Origin: Orobanche coerulescens
Lineage: Eukaryota > Streptophyta > Magnoliopsida > Lamiales > Orobanchaceae
Reading direction: 5' to 3'
Length of the DNA: 64,000 nucleotides
NCBI GenBank assembly: GCA_033398695.1
Contig: CM065811.1
Span: 119,273,501 to 119,337,500 of the forward strand
Made by a program: the position numbers and the translations under genes. The notes under the pieces were generated by a model that was not told the DNA's origin, did no database searches, and worked only from the letters and a program-made list of their open reading frames with translations. The stretch's first letter is position 1; each line of letters opens with the position of its first letter. Below, piece after piece: positions 1-12,397 of the stretch.

Positions 1-111
1 CTATCCTATTAAACTTTTCCGGAACATTATTAGTTTGGTAGTGGTCCTAAATTCAAATCCTATTTTATCCTGTCTAATAGATTATGCTTTTATACATATT
101 TATTAATTTAA
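1..111. other. Unassigned AT-rich flank
   Basis: No gene or element boundary was recognised here. It ends where a Helitron-like terminus starts (CTAG at 112-115). Confidence 0.3.
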
Positions 112-800
112 CTAGATGTTCTCCCGTGCGATGCACGACGTAAAATGTTACATATCTTTTACATTAGTAATATGCGATTGAATTTCAATAATATTGTAAA
201 TTATCATAAAATATACATGAGTCAATACACACTTATACATAAACTGTACGTTGCTTTATTTTCATTTATAAATTCTTATCTTGTGATCTAGGGGCACATG
301 ATAGGAAAACCATAATTTAATTAAGTATAGGCATTTTATTTTTCATGTAGGATAATATGAGTCTTATATCTAATTTTATAGATAATAAATTAAATTATAT
401 TTATTATTATCGACTTTCATTAAAAGTATTCAATCCATATTCTTACTAATATAATTTTTTATATGATTTGGCATTAATGTAATTATTTTATTATTTTACC
501 ATCAGAACAAAATAATTCTGAAAAATCAAATAACTGTTAAAGTACAAAACTATGAAAATAAACTAAAAATATATATTATCTACAATATTCTAATATTTTT
601 ATATGCAAATATTTTAATCATCTAATATATCATTATTATATTTAAATTAGTTTATATATATACTATATAGATGTCAAATTAAAGAGCATGAAGTAAGAAC
701 TAATTTGATATATTTTTTATCAAAAATAAAATTAATACAAAAAAGTTATAATTATTTAAATTATTGAGTTATAAATAAAAGAATAAAATGAGAGAAAATT
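112..800 (-). repeat. Dispersed AT-rich repeat with Helitron-like 3' end
   Basis: On the minus strand this ends in CTAG followed by T, just after a short hairpin (CGTGC at 125-129 pairs with GCACG at 133-137), which is the layout of a Helitron 3' terminus. Parts recur in the window: 116-300 resembles 32245-32440, and 297-800 resembles 45339-45840. No coding capacity. The 5' end was not found, so the Helitron assignment is tentative. Confidence 0.45.
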
Positions 801-838
801 TTTAATTGGTAGATATTATATATGGAATAACCCACTAA

Positions 839-1182
839 GGCTCTGTTCTTTTGGACTAAATGAATCTGAACTGAACTGAACTGAATGGATCTGAACTGAA
901 CAGAACTGAACTGAACTGAAATATATATTAAGGATAAATAATAATAATAATAATAATGATAAATAATTATAATAATAATAAAAAACGATAATAGTAATAT
1001 TATTAGTAATAATAACAATACTAATAATTAAGATTAATAATAATAATAATAATAAGAAGAAGAAGAAGTAAATCGAATCAATCGAATCGAATGGACTGAA
1101 TTGAATCGAATGAATGGACTCGAATCAATCGAATCGAATCGAATCAAAATCAAAATCAAAATAAGTCTAAATGAACAGGGCC
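839..1182. mobile_element. Tourist-like MITE, copy 1
   Basis: A 344-bp element with inverted ends (GGCTCTGTTC on the left, matched by the complement of GAACAGGGCC on the right) and a 3-bp duplication TAA at 836-838 and 1183-1185. These fit the PIF/Harbinger (Tourist) class. The inside is low complexity: TGAAC-type pentamer runs near the left end, TAA/ATA triplets, then TCGAA-type repeats. It encodes nothing; reading frames inside are microsatellite artefacts. Confidence 0.8.
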
Positions 1183-1368
1183 TAACTTCCCTCCCAACTA
1201 AATATTTATTTTTTAAAATTTTTTAAAAAGAGAAATAATGTGAAGATGACACATATCTCTTTAAATTTTTTGCGACTCTCTTTTAATATTAAGTATGGAT
1301 AACAATATTAACTATTATTTGTATTAGATCATTCACCTTTATTAGTATTTTTGGAACTATAATGTGAA

Positions 1369-1525
1369 TCTATACTATACTATTAATTAAAGTTTCATAG
1401 TCGGTCGGTCGGTAGGTACTCGGGCCGGGCTTAATTAACATGTTCTTAAGTACAAAAAATATTAAATACTCGGGTCAGGCTTAATTATCATGTCCTTAAC
1501 CCAAGAATAATAAATCTATACTATA
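1369..1525 (+). repeat. Helitron-like 5' end fragment and LINE target site
   Basis: Starts with a TC-led, TA-rich sequence (TCTATACTATACTATTAAT) typical of plant Helitron 5' ends. A very similar start lies at 29538. It ends in AATCTATACTATA (1513-1525), which is repeated at 29536-29548 and is read as the target duplication of the LINE between them. Confidence 0.45.
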
Positions 1526-3534
1526 AACCAAACCAACCCAAACATAACCAGTATATCCCGCTCAGAGCAGGGTCTGGGGAGGGTAAGATGTACGCAGACC
1601 ATGCCCCTACTTATTACAGTAGGGAGGCTGTTTCCGTGAAGACCCCCAGCTTAGTGCACAGTAGAATATTGAGTGATAAAATGATTCTAAAAAGATCGAT
1701 ATCATACCTGAGCCCATGGCTTAATCCACATGGGACTTACCTAAGCGGATTTTGGCTACTTCACTCCAGATGAACGCTACTCTAACAGAAGAGAGGTTGG
1801 CTCAACGCACAGCTTCCTGTCAAAAATACACCACACGCAAAGATAATAGGATAAAATATACAATAAAAGTAAAAAAAATACAATGCTCTAGGTCAAAGCT
1901 AACCGAGACAACCCAACCCTGAGGCTCTCAACTACAGCACCGCTCCCTACAAAAGAATGCACAACTCTGATCTGGCGCCTCCAAGCGCACCTATCAACAG
2001 TCATGGTCTCGGAAAGGTTTAAGGCCTTCAAATCTAATCTCAGCTGCTCCTCCCACGTCCTCCTCGGCCTGCCTCTCCTCCTCTCCCCGACAACCAATAA
2101 ACTCTCGACCCTCCTCACTGGAGCAGATGCCTGCCTCCTGCGGACGTGGCCAAACCATCTGAATCTCCCTTCCCTAACTTTCGCTGAAATGGGCACCACT
2201 TCCAGCGCGTTCCTGAAAACCCCGTTCGCGATTCTATCTAACATTGTGAGACCACAAGACCAACGTAACATTCTCATTTCATCCAATTCCAACTTGATCT
2301 CAAGCGACTTCTTCATCGCCCAACATTCAGAGCCATACAACATTGCAGGTCGGATTGTCGTTCTATAGAATTTACCCTTCAACTTTAGAGGGACTTTCTT
2401 GTCGTACAGGACCCCTGTCGCTGCTCTCCACCTTAGCCACCCCGCCTTGATGCGATGAGTGACATCATCTTCACACTCACCTTCCTTCTGAATGATCGAA
2501 CCCAAATACTTGAACATATCCGTACGGGGTACGATCCGATCCGCAATCATAACCTCTACATCTTCCTCGTTGGCCTCACCACTAAAGTTACACTAGAGAT
2601 ACTCGGTCTTAGACCGGCTCACACGCAAGCCTTGAGATTCTAACTTAGACCTCCATAGCTCCAACTTCGAGTTCACCTCCCTCCTAGACTCCACCACTAA
2701 CACAATATCGTCAGCAAAAAGCATGCACCACGGGACGCCATCTTGTATCCCCCGCGAAATGACGTCAAGGATTAGAGCGAAGAGAAGAGGGCTTAGCGCC
2801 GACCATTGGTGTAGACCTATCTCAACCGGAAAATACTGGGTGTCACCAAGTGGGGTCCTAACGCACGTCCTAGCTTGGGAGTACATGTCTTGGATCGCCC
2901 TAACGAACGGTAACGACACCCTCCTCTCTATTAGGCTCCTCCAAATAACATCGCGCGGAATGCTATCATAAGCCTTCTCTAGATCTATGAACACCATATG
3001 GAGGTCCTTACGCCGCTCTCTAAATTTCTTCATAAGGCGTCTGACGAGATGAATGCCCTCAGTCGTGGACCTCCCCGGCATGAAGCCAAATTGGTTCTCT
3101 GAGATCTCAACTTCTCTTCTAACCCTGCATTCCACCACTCTTTCCCAAAGTTTCATAGTATGACTGAGGAGTTTAATACCCCTATAGTTACTACAACTCT
3201 GAGCATTGCCTTTATTCTTGAAAAATGGCACGACAATACTATGCCTCCACTCCGTCGGCATCTTACAACCTCTGAGGAGGATGTTGAACAGCTTTGCTAG
3301 CCACTAAACTCCGACTTCCCCCAGACAAAGCCACACCTCAATAGGGATCTGATCCGAGCCTACAGCCTTAGCTCTCCCCATTTTCATTAGGGCACCCTTC
3401 ACTTCCTCCTTGCTGATGCTCTCACAGGAACTAAACGAACGAGCAGAAGATAGGCTAACTCCTTGCACCACCGAGTCATTACCCCTAGCCTCATTGAAAA
3501 GTTCGAAAAAATACCTATTCCACCTCTCCTAAAT
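1526..3534 (-). mobile_element. RTE-type LINE, 3' segment (split by nested insertions)
   Basis: Minus-strand non-LTR retrotransposon. The 3' tail (1526-1850) holds the plant RTE 3' sequence, also found at 30497-30822, and ends in A/C-rich AACCAAACC on the plus strand. The body encodes reverse transcriptase. The coding sequence stops at 3534 where E1 is inserted and resumes at 29323. Without the insertion the LINE is about 2.2 kb, lacks its endonuclease part, and is flanked by a 13-bp duplication. It is therefore 5'-truncated. Confidence 0.85.
1888..3528 (-). pseudogene. RTE LINE reverse transcriptase, broken
   Basis: C-terminal half of an RTE-clade ORF2-like protein, read on the minus strand in a single frame. 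Visible features are the linker ERWNRYFFELFNEA next to the E1 insertion, the RT blocks with [19 protein letters not shown] and [14 protein letters not shown], the catalytic FADDIVLV near 2720, and the thumb/C-terminal part with FKYLGSIIQKEGE and FYRTTIRPAMLYG. The frame is interrupted by in-frame TAG codons at 3303-3305 and 2593-2595 and, across the insertion site, a third one just after DVAI. No frameshift was needed to read it. It cannot make a full-length protein. The family assignment is firm from motifs. Confidence 0.85.
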
Positions 3535-3700
3535 TGTAATACCCGAGATTTTTGTTCCAGAATCATTGAGTTTTCTGGGTTTTATCGGATTGTCATTGTC
3601 CTCATCGTTGGAATTTTGTGCCATGTTTGGGTGTGTCTTGTTGGGACACGTGTTTGGAGGCGTTTCGGATCACTATGTGAGTTTTTGAGTTTTTGTGGTG

Positions 3701-4091
3701 TAGCGCACGCTAATGCTTGAGGCATAGCGCACGCTACTGCGTGGTGTTTAGCGCACGCTACTGAATGTGTAGCGCACGCTAACTGGTAGTCCAGAGGCAG
3801 TCCAGTAGCTACTGGACTGGGACTGGAGCTTTGTTAGCGCACGCTAAGGCCGATAGCTAGCGCACGCTATCGACTGCTTAGCGCACGCTCTCTCTTCTTT
3901 CTAGCGCACGCTACCCGGCAGGTGCGGTTCTGTCCAGGGGCTACTGGACTGGTTTTGTGACCCGTTAGCGCACGCTACGGCTTTTGGCTAGCGCACGCTA
4001 ACTGTGTTATAGGCGGTTTCTCTGGAGCGTTGACCCCGTTAGCGCACGCTAATGCAGGGTGTTTAGCGCGCTAATAAGCATCGATATAAAT
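3701..4091 (+). promoter_or_regulatory. E1 5' LTR promoter: 12-bp motif array and TATA box
   Basis: About twelve copies of TAGCGCACGCTA or near variants lie between 3701 and 4074 at irregular spacing. They are followed at once by a TATA-like TATAAAT (4085-4091). The motif is an inverted repeat, TAGCG and CGCTA around a CA or TG centre. Role as an upstream promoter element is inferred from position. Confidence 0.6.
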
Positions 4092-5063
4092 ACTGGACAG
4101 CAGCATTAAGTCGTCATTTTCCACTTTTCTTCATCCCTTCCGACGGGAGTGAGATCCAGAGGCGATTAGGACCGATCTTCTTCTTCTAGCTTCATCTCTG
4201 AGCGGATTTGTAGATGTTTAACAACATCTAATCGTCTTCTTGGTCCAGATCAAGGTAATCTCTTCTTAGAACCCTAGTTTCTTGAATTTGGGGTTTTTCC
4301 TTGGATTTGTGATTCTTAACCGATCTCATCCGATCGGTTGTGTATTTTTGGTTGTCTTCACCGTAATCTTCAGATTTTGTTAACCGTTCATCGATTTTTA
4401 TTGCCCGGATCAACGATTCTTGATTTCTTTGAGAATACTTAGATCCTTGTCATTTTTAGGATCGTTTCGGATTTCGATTAGTGTTATTGTTTCGTGGTGA
4501 TGCTATTTTCGTAGTATTCGTGGGCTGTCGAAGTCTTGATTGTTTTTGGAGGTTCGAAGGTTGCCCAATCGTGCCCGTTCGTCGTTTCGTCGCTCGTGAT
4601 ACCGAGGCAAGTATCATGTACATACGTTTCATGTTTCGTAGGCGTAATTATTGATAAATGATTATATACGAAACCCAATATTTAATGAACGTAAAAAGGG
4701 ATCGGTATGTTCTCGATAAATGATGTCTTTCAATGATAATTCGTGTACTTCGTGAATATATGTGTTCTCGGAATATGCGTGTTGGTTTTGTATGTTGAAA
4801 GATGCTATGATCACTTTGAGTAAGTTTAATAGACCATAATCCTTTGCCGGGGATTACGTAATGTTATGTGTACTTGTTCGGTAAGAACGTGTTGTGTATG
4901 ATATTAGTTGTTACTCCTTTGAAAGGGGGTTGTGATGTTTAAGTGTTGCTTGGTTTGATGTTCTGCTCATTGTTATGTGATCGTTGAAAGTGATGTGCCT
5001 CCGGGTAGGATTGTTGAATCTCCGGGATTCATACTTGCTAGTATGGGTCGGGCGTGACCGTAG

Positions 5064-5212
5064 GGTTATCCAATCTGGGTATGTCTTGAGGGGACTCCGA
5101 GGTTCGGGGCTTGCTAGCCTGATGCCGAGATAACTTGTAGGGTTATCATCGGGTATGTCATGCGGGGACTCCGAGGTTCGTGGCTTGTTAGCCCGATGCC
5201 GGGATAACTTAT
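5064..5212 (+). repeat. 77-bp tandem duplication in E1 LTR
   Basis: Two imperfect units, each starting GGTTATC and containing GGGGACTCCGAGGTTCG and a GATGCCG-GATAACTT stretch. The matching region in the other E1 LTR is near 28245-28393. Confidence 0.7.
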
Positions 5213-6153
5213 GGTTGTGGTTTAGAATGGTTCTGTGGCTGTTGCCACGAGGACATGCGATTTGGTATGGCTTCCTATTGGGTTATTCACTCGGGTATGT
5301 TCTACGGGAGCATATGAGGTTCGTGGCTTGTTAGCACGGGACGCAAATAATCTTTAGGAACATGTGCTATGTGATTCGGGTCTTGGACCCTGTGGCTTAT
5401 GATTCGGGTCTTGGACCCCGTGTGTTGTGAATTGGGTTGTGAAACCGCGTTTTATTATTGGAATCGTATTTTGGAAAGATGATTTTGGGCCATGTCCCTA
5501 AGTGTTTTCGAAGGGCTTGAGAATTCCTTTATTTCAAATGTTTTCAAACTCCCGAGATCATAAAATATTTTGTATGAGATACATGGTTCTAATCCTACCT
5601 TTTATAAATCAAACTGTTTTGATTAAGTGAATTATCTCGGGAAATATATTCAAGATTATTATATTCTTGAAGCACGTTGTGTATGGCATGTACTTCTGTT
5701 TTATACTTGCACTAGCAAAACAGTGGAGTTTTGCTAACCCCCGAGTATTCGGGGGGTGGATGTCTGTATTACGTCCAGGTACTTGCAGGTAGCTGGGGAG
5801 TGAGCCACAGGATCGATACGAAGGATGATGGGAGACGGAGATACTAATCACGTGAAGACCAATTATAGAATATTTGGTAGAGTCGTGTTGGTTATTCCTC
5901 CGATGTGTTATTTTCTCGAATTATGGAAGTGTTATTGTATTCTAGCCCCTGCGTGGGTATGTGTGCTGGGCAAGGATCTTGTATGTATTGCTGTGTGTGT
6001 TGTGATATAAGACCTAATCGGTCTAATGGTCCTTTATGTAGCCATGTCGGCATGTGAAGTGATGCATTGTTTTGTATTTAGCCTGGTAGATCCTCGCGGA
6101 GAGGGTCTGCGGCGCTGTAATATTCCCGAGTGGTTTGGGGGTGTTACAGAATA

Positions 6154-6165
6154 TGGTATTGGAGC
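6154..6165 (+). other. E1 primer binding site (initiator-Met type)
   Basis: TGGTATTGGAGC lies five bases after the 5' LTR. It matches the usual plant initiator-Met primer site TGGTATCAGAGC with two changes. Confidence 0.7.
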
Positions 6166-7701
6166 TTAGGTTGAGGAAACCTAGGCTGTCGGGTTGAGTT
6201 GTGTGTTGTCGGGTCTTGTCTTGTCAGATTTGGTCTGACTGAGTGGTGTCGCGACGCGTCGTCTGAATTGTCGGTCGTGATTAGTATCGAGGTGCAACCA
6301 TCATCTTCGTGCGATCTGTGGATGTAAGTCTCCCTATTTTGTTGTATCTCGTGTTATACGAGTTTATGTGATTCTGTGTTATTATGTGGAGTTTAATTGT
6401 GCCTCGTGAATACTTACTCCATACTTGTTTGATTCTCGTATTGTGTTGGAATAAAGAGTAGTGCCGGTATGCATGTATATACCTATACATCTTTGTGTGA
6501 GATCGTTTTTACAGGGATGATGTTTTGGACTGGTTACTCAATAAAAGTTTATCAATGTGGTATTTTAAACTTCAAATGTTTTGGGGAAGTCACGTAAATT
6601 CTATTTAAAACATCCTCTGAGGAGGAAAAATGATTTGATTTTCGTATGATGACCTCGAGACCAAAGATTTTGAGAATTCAAACTACACATATTATATTTT
6701 CATCTTGCATTGAAAATTTTCAAAATTTGATTTTTAAATGCTTAAACGAGGTCTACCAATAGTTTACTTGAGACATGACTTTCGCCTTCAACTTTTTTCG
6801 GTTAAACGATATGTAGTGAGAATGTAAATTGTTGGCGTTTGGATTCGTATGTTGTTGTTTATTTGTAACCTTCGGCTTTTGGCATTATTTGGTATATGTT
6901 CGTGAATGTGTTGCTGGATGAGAATAGCTAGCACGCGCTAACGTGGCATGGCTAGCGCACGCTAAGTCTCTGTTAAATCATACCCTAATCGGTCTGAGCA
7001 GAAGCTCGGAAACTACATTCTGGACGTAAGTCTAACAATTGCAATTGTTAGGCTGACCGTTTGAGACCGTACTTTATGTGTGTTGTTCATGAATAACAAT
7101 TGTTGTGTGTGGTTACGTGTAATTTGAACTGTTTTCTTGTCCGCTGCGTGTGTAAAGTCCAAAGTGACTTTTTGGGTACTTTTACCAAATAGTGTGTGTT
7201 TCAAAATGACCTTTCGGGTTTGTAAATTTGAATTATTTCGTTGGCCCTTTTTCCTAACTCTTTTGTCGGGTGATTTAACATATATTTTGAAACTATTGAG
7301 TTTCCGCGTCTACGCATTGTAATTTCAAATGGTATTTGGTGACGGTATTTGGTATTTGGAAAATGACTTTTGGGGAGTATTTGGAAAGTATTACCGTCAT
7401 CGGCCTTTCTGGCATTTTGGAACATTTTTGAAAATGGTTTTCAACTTGGTGTGTTCCGGCGCGGAAACCGTACAGAAAATGATTTTGATATAATGGATGA
7501 TTTCAATTTCATTGCATTTATAAATCGCATAACAACGACATTATAAATGAAGATTGTCGAGATAATAGTTTGTATATTGTGCACTAGCCTGAATTAAATC
7601 GTAATATGTATATGATTGAATGGTGTTTGATTAAAGACGGAGATGTGAATATCTTGCTATGTGTTATGATCTTTCGTTGCCATAGGTTGTTGTTTGTTAG
7701 T
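6166..7701 (+). other. E1 untranslated leader
   Basis: About 1.5 kb with no convincing coding sequence between primer site and gag. Two further copies of the 12-bp LTR motif occur at 6929-6940 and 6953-6964. Part of 7137-7460 resembles, in reverse complement, the LTR fragment at 46600-46900. The last bases (TTGTTGTTTGTTAG, ending 7700) look like a splice acceptor directly before the gag ATG. Confidence 0.5.
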
Positions 7702-8724
7702 ATGACGAGGAGCAGAGGTCGTGGTTGTAACCGTGGTGCTGATGGCCACGGGGATCAGATGCGGAATCGAGGGAATGTCCTTGAGAATGATTTTAGTTTG
7801 GGTATTGCTACTATATTGCAACAAGTAGCGACTCAGATGACTCAGTTGACCCAGGTGGTTCAACATAGCATTGACGCGAGTCAGAACGTTGGTGTAAATC
7901 AATGGCTTCGCGAGGTAGTTCATATGAATCCCCCTCGATTCGCCGGTGCTGCGGATGCATTGGGCTGGGATGGTTGGATTTTACAGTTGGGAAAGATTTT
8001 CGAGGCTGTCGGATGTCCTGAAGAGCGGAAGGTACCTATCGCTCAGTACCTTCTTGACAAAGATGCCGTTAATTGGTGGGAAGCTGTTAAACCTCGTGAT
8101 CGTGATGTCACATGGGCGGAGTTCCAGGCATTTATGGAAGCTGAGTTCTGTCCGAAACCGATTAGAGAGCAGAGGATTCGCGAATTCTACTTGGCAGAAC
8201 CGCAAGATATATCGGTGTCGCAAGCTATCATTGATTATAGCAAACAACTCAGTTATGTGCGAGACCGGGTGAGAACCGAGGAAGAGAGGATCCTTCACTT
8301 TGATAGACGGATGAAGCCGGATATTCGCGTGTATATGTCGGGATTCAATTGCACTTCGTTGAGGGACTATCAAGATCGAGCATTAGCCCGTGAACTAGCT
8401 TCGTTATCGTCGGAGCGTGTGTCCGAGTCGAAGAAGCAGAGGAAGTCCGATGACCGTGTGGACGGTGCAGGAGTTGGTGTTTCTAGTTTTCAATGTCGTA
8501 GCCTTTCCGCTGTGAAGCTCCATCGCTCGATGCGTGGAACTGAGAGTTCCAAGTCGTCTGCTCTGACTCCTGGTAAAGCCAGGAGATGTTTTAACTGTAA
8601 TGTGGCGGGACATGTTCGTGCACATTGTCCTTCTCTGCCAGTAACGTGTTACAGGTGCGGACTCGAGGGACACCGAGTTCAGTTTTGCGAGATGGTTACC
8701 GAGCCTTTCGGGGCACGGACTTGA
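7702..8724 (+). CDS. gag: E1 gag (nucleocapsid polyprotein)
   Basis: A 340-residue Gag with no internal stop. It should form the cytoplasmic virus-like particle and package element RNA. The ATG at 7702 was chosen because the protein then begins MTRSRGRG, like E4 Gag ([12 protein letters not shown]), and lies right after an acceptor-like AG; an upstream in-frame ATG at 7606 seems part of the leader. The middle carries the retrotransposon gag core, with WDGWILQLGKIFEAVGC, PIAQYLLDKDAVNWWEAV and VTWAEFQAFMEAEFCP. Two CCHC zinc knuckles follow, at about residues 296-309 (CFNCNVAGHVRAHC) and 316-329 (CYRCGLEGHRVQFC). It ends shortly after the second knuckle, where E4 continues into protease. It appears intact among broken neighbours. 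Confidence 0.88.
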   Translation: MTRSRGRGCNRGADGHGDQMRNRGNVLENDFSLGIATILQQVATQMTQLTQVVQHSIDASQNVGVNQWLREVVHMNPPRFAGAADALGWDGWILQLGKIFEAVGCPEERKVPIAQYLLDKDAVNWWEAVKPRDRDVTWAEFQAFMEAEFCPKPIREQRIREFYLAEPQDISVSQAIIDYSKQLSYVRDRVRTEEERILHFDRRMKPDIRVYMSGFNCTSLRDYQDRALARELASLSSERVSESKKQRKSDDRVDGAGVGVSSFQCRSLSAVKLHRSMRGTESSKSSALTPGKARRCFNCNVAGHVRAHCPSLPVTCYRCGLEGHRVQFCEMVTEPFGART

Positions 8725-9445
8725 GCACCGATATCTGGATCGACTCCGAGAATCCCCTGAGTGGCTTAGCTCATCAGTTGTTTGTTATGTTATTTCCCTC
8801 GTTTTGTTGTTTCGATATTCCGGAGATTAACTTCTTTTATTTGAAGTGAATCGGATTTTGAACTCTGTACTTTCGACTCTGTCGAATCGTTTATGTTCGT
8901 TGATATTTTCTGAACTTGTCCTGTCTTGTGCTTTTGTTGATCGAACGAGTTGTGGTGTTGTTTCACAATAACCCGTTTGTCGTTATGACTTTCCAATTGC
9001 TATTCCCTTTCCTGTGGATCTTATGTGAATACACATCTTGTTGTCTTCACCGGATCGTATATTGTCTCGAGTCGAGATGTGAACTTTGGGGTTGTTGTTT
9101 GAGTATTATTGTTCGTCGTGATTCGAACATGATTGATCGACTGTTGTTGTCTCGATCTTTGTAACTCAATCGTTAGATGGTTCAGTTTTTGTTGATCTCG
9201 TTTCGTGATTGTTGAGCGTTAGGACTCCTTCGTAATTTCCTTAAGTTCAGGAAATTTGTTTTGTGTTCGATCTTCCAACCCTTGGGCTGTGGAATTTCAT
9301 ATTGGTTCAGTGTATAGCTCGTGTTTTGGTTGATGTACTATTGAATTGTTCGACCGTATTGATTTTCGTTCGTTGTGTTTTGTTATTTCGGCAACGGATA
9401 TCGTGTGTTATCTGAGTTTGTTTTGCGTCGTTTGTTATATGTTTC
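8725..9445 (+). other. E1 3' noncoding region
   Basis: No pol domain or other gene seen. Part (about 8840-8960) resembles the complement of 51395-51540 in E6, which suggests a conserved untranslated segment between related non-autonomous elements. Confidence 0.5.
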
Positions 9446-9483
9446 AAGTTTCGGAGACGAAACTTCTTTTAAGAGGGGTAGAA
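9446..9483 (+). promoter_or_regulatory. E1 stem-loop and polypurine tract
   Basis: AAGTTTCG (9446-9453) and CGAAACTT (9458-9465) can pair around a GAGA loop. The purine-rich AAGAGGGGTAGAA (9471-9483) directly abuts the 3' LTR and is the expected primer for plus-strand DNA synthesis. Confidence 0.65.
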
Positions 9484-9949
9484 TGTAATACCCGAGATTT
9501 TTGTTTTGGAATCGTTGAGTTTTCTGGGTTTTATCGGATTGTCATTGTCCTCATCGTTGGAATTTCGTGCCATGTTTGGGTGTGTCTTGTTGGGACACGT
9601 GTTTGGAGGCGTTTCGGATCACTGTGTGAGTTTTTGAGTTTTTGTGGTGTAGCGCACGCTAATGCTTGAGGCATAGCTCACGCTACTGCGTGGTGTTTAG
9701 CGCACGCTACTGAATGTGTAGCGCACGCTAACTGGTAGTCCAGAGGCAGTCCAGTAGCTACTGGACTGGGACTGGAGCTTTGTTAGCGCACGCTAAGGCC
9801 GATAGCTAGCGCACGCTATCGACTGCTTAGCACATGCTCTCTCTTCTTTCTAGCGCACGCTACCCGGCAGGTGCGGTTCTGTCCAGGGGCTACCAGACTG
9901 GTTTTGTGACCCGTTAGCGCACGCTACGGCTTTTGGCTAGCGCACGCTA
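9484..9949 (+). repeat. E1 3' LTR, first part
   Basis: Starts TGTAATACCCGAG, like 3535. It carries the motif array from 9650 on, and is broken after CGCTA (9945-9949) by E2. It resumes at 27179. Confidence 0.88.
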
Positions 9950-12397
9950 TGTAACACCCCAAACTAGGCGGATATTACAGTGCCGTAGATCCCCAACTGG
10001 GACCCACCAGGCAAATGAAAATGAATGAATTACACAAGATAAATGTAGTACCGAACTACATTACAACAATAATTACTCCGATGAGGAGTTTAGTTACAAC
10101 ACACCAGGACAACACTGAATACTAGTGTATTTTATATGAAGATAAAATACACAACACTGAATGAAACGGAGTATTCAAATGAAAGTCTGCAGCGGAAAAT
10201 AAAGGACAATAACATGAATAACTGAAAGATCGGGGGCCCCTACTAGTATCACTAGGACTCCTCGACATCAACATGCTGTTCCCGTGCGTTTGCCTTGCCA
10301 TGACCTGAAAAACAAAATCCCCAAGCGGGTCGATTACAAAGAACAACAATCCTCGAGGGTTGAAAATACACAATCATGATATATCTGAAATTATGAATTA
10401 TTCTGTTGAAACATACGCAATCAAACATGCTATATGAATCAACTATCAGTACGGCTCAAAGGAATGGCGCCACACTACGTCCGGGATGGAAATGTGTCCG
10501 TGCACAAGCCACCAACGATCAAACACGCGTGGTCTTGTACCTAATCAATCTCACGAGCAATCGACTCGTGTGCACAGTCCAATGTGAGGCCACCAACCAA
10601 CACACGACTATAATGTGCCCGACATGAAAATCCTACACATACCAACCGGCACGCCAGTATGACCCGGAATGCCACAATATGACAAAAGTGACAATGAAAA
10701 TGAATAATGACTCACCAAGATTGAATGATGGTGAAATGAATGATAGCTCAATGAAATGATCGGAACCGTCGTTCCTTATGACTGAGGTGATTAATTGACA
10801 ATGACGAGTTTTGTTACGATTAATACAATGATGAATGAGTTATGATTATGAATGAACAACGACAAAAGGAATGAATATCCTTTTAACCGAGTAAGAATTA
10901 ACTTACACAATACCGATGAAGAATGTCCGTCCACGAACAACGTCCTAACCAAGATACCGATCGCTCGAACAACCTTGAATAACAATAATTACCAACAATC
11001 GTTCAATACACGCATCAAGTAACAAAACACGACTAACCCAACTCGAAACAACGATAATCAAACTCATAAGGCATTCCAACGAATACATAACCAACCACAC
11101 AACCGGAATTATCCATCCGAATATGTCGAAACCAAACCAAAATGAGTATTTCGAACTAACAAAACACTTCAATGACATCAATAATCCATTAGGAATCCAT
11201 AATTCATGGTTACAACAACATCAATCGGAAAATCCCCAATTAACCAAAGTCAACCCCAAGGGTTCTTGAAATAGTTCGAAAATAACCATTAAATCCGTAG
11301 GAATATATTTATCCAAGGTAGATAATCCATATCTAACATATTCCGATGATAATCCAAGCTTACACGAAGAAATCGGAAGGAAAAACTCAAAAATCCGAAA
11401 TCCAAGATCCAAGAAATTAATACCTTTGATTTGATGTATTGGAGATGATGAAGTGATGATAATCCAACTCAAAGACTTGAAGATGATGATTGATGATTAC
11501 ACCTTGAAGAATACTCTCAAAATCGCCCAAATCGCCAAGAAGCGAGAGAAAGAGATTAGGATGATAAATGACGAACTCGACTAAACTATCCAATTTATAG
11601 TCATCCGTGGTTAGCGTGCGCTAGCCACAATGCGTAGCGTGCGCTAACGGGAAATTTGGGTATTCGGTACCTTTGTCCGAACACGTAGCGCGCGCTCATT
11701 ACCTTTTGTAGCGTGCGCTATGACCATACTACTAGCGTGCGCTAAGATCCATTATTAGCGTGCGCTAACGAAATATTGATGCCCGATCGGAGTCCGTAAA
11801 CTGCGCCCTCGATCGACCTCGATAGCGTGCGCTACAACCATAGTTTAGCGTGCGCTAATATATCGATTGCGTACGCTAACAACAACACATAGCGTGCGCT
11901 ATGAAATAATCGATGCGATCCGGTAGCCACTGGACTCAACCTGATCCGTCCCTAGCGCGCGCTACTCCACACATATAGCGTGTGCTACTACAACCCGTTA
12001 GCGCGCGCTACTTACCACTCGTAGCGTGCGCTACAAATAATCTCATCTGCAGTCCAGTACCTTCTGGACTGCAGCCAGGACAACCTTAGCGTGCGCTAAA
12101 GCTGAGTGGTAGCGTGCGCTACCTATACCCAATTAGCGTACGCTAAAAGGATTATGTAGCGTGCGCTACTCCTCACGCACGGCTCGCAACGAAATGACAA
12201 TGATGATAAACGCGGCACGAAACTCCAATCCGATTAGTGATGAATGACGATTGATATACGATACAATTACTCTGAATGATGAATACCATGACTGAATCTG
12301 AGTGACAATTGATTAATAATGAGTGAAAATTACTGAGTATCAATTACTGAATGATAAATACTGAATGATAATTACTGAATTACAACCGGGTATTACA
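9950..12397 (-). repeat. E2 3' LTR
   Basis: On the plus strand it runs from TGTAACACCCC to CGGGTATTACA (2,448 bp). It pairs with 16467-17318 plus 25563-27173. A donor-like site on the minus strand lies at 11425/11424 (AAAG|GTATTAAT). Confidence 0.88.
11592..12168 (-). promoter_or_regulatory. E2 3' LTR promoter: motif array and TATA box
   Basis: About eighteen copies of TAGCGTGCGCTA and variants lie at 11612-12168 (these read TAGCGCACGCTA on the element's own strand). A TATAAATT box on the minus strand, at 11592-11599, lies downstream. Same arrangement as E1 and E4. Confidence 0.6.

Larger units (their letters stand above)
3535..6148 (+). repeat. E1 5' LTR
   Basis: Begins TGTAATACCCGAG and ends GGGTGTTACA. 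It has a motif array and TATA box, an AAG|GTAATC donor-like site at 4254/4255, and a two-unit 77-bp tandem repeat at 5064-5212 with a partial third near 5290. It pairs with 9484-9949 plus 27179-29317. Differences between the two copies are concentrated at CAG/CTG triplets. Confidence 0.9.

Noticed and set aside
761..1018. 85-codon minus-strand frame rich in Tyr, Ile and Leu
   Set aside because: Same cause: triplet and pentamer repeats of MITE copy 1.
3701..4074. Regular repeats resembling a CRISPR array
   Set aside because: Spacing is irregular, the motif is only 12 bp, it lies in both LTRs of a plant retrotransposon, and there is no cas gene.
6154..6165. Possible tRNA gene suggested by tRNA-complementary sequence
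   Set aside because: Only the short primer-site complement is present; no tRNA body or box A/B at any of the primer sites.
10406..10627. 73-codon frame repeated at 16922-17143
   Set aside because: Near-identical only because both are E2 LTR copies; opposite to the element strand, no similarity to a known protein.
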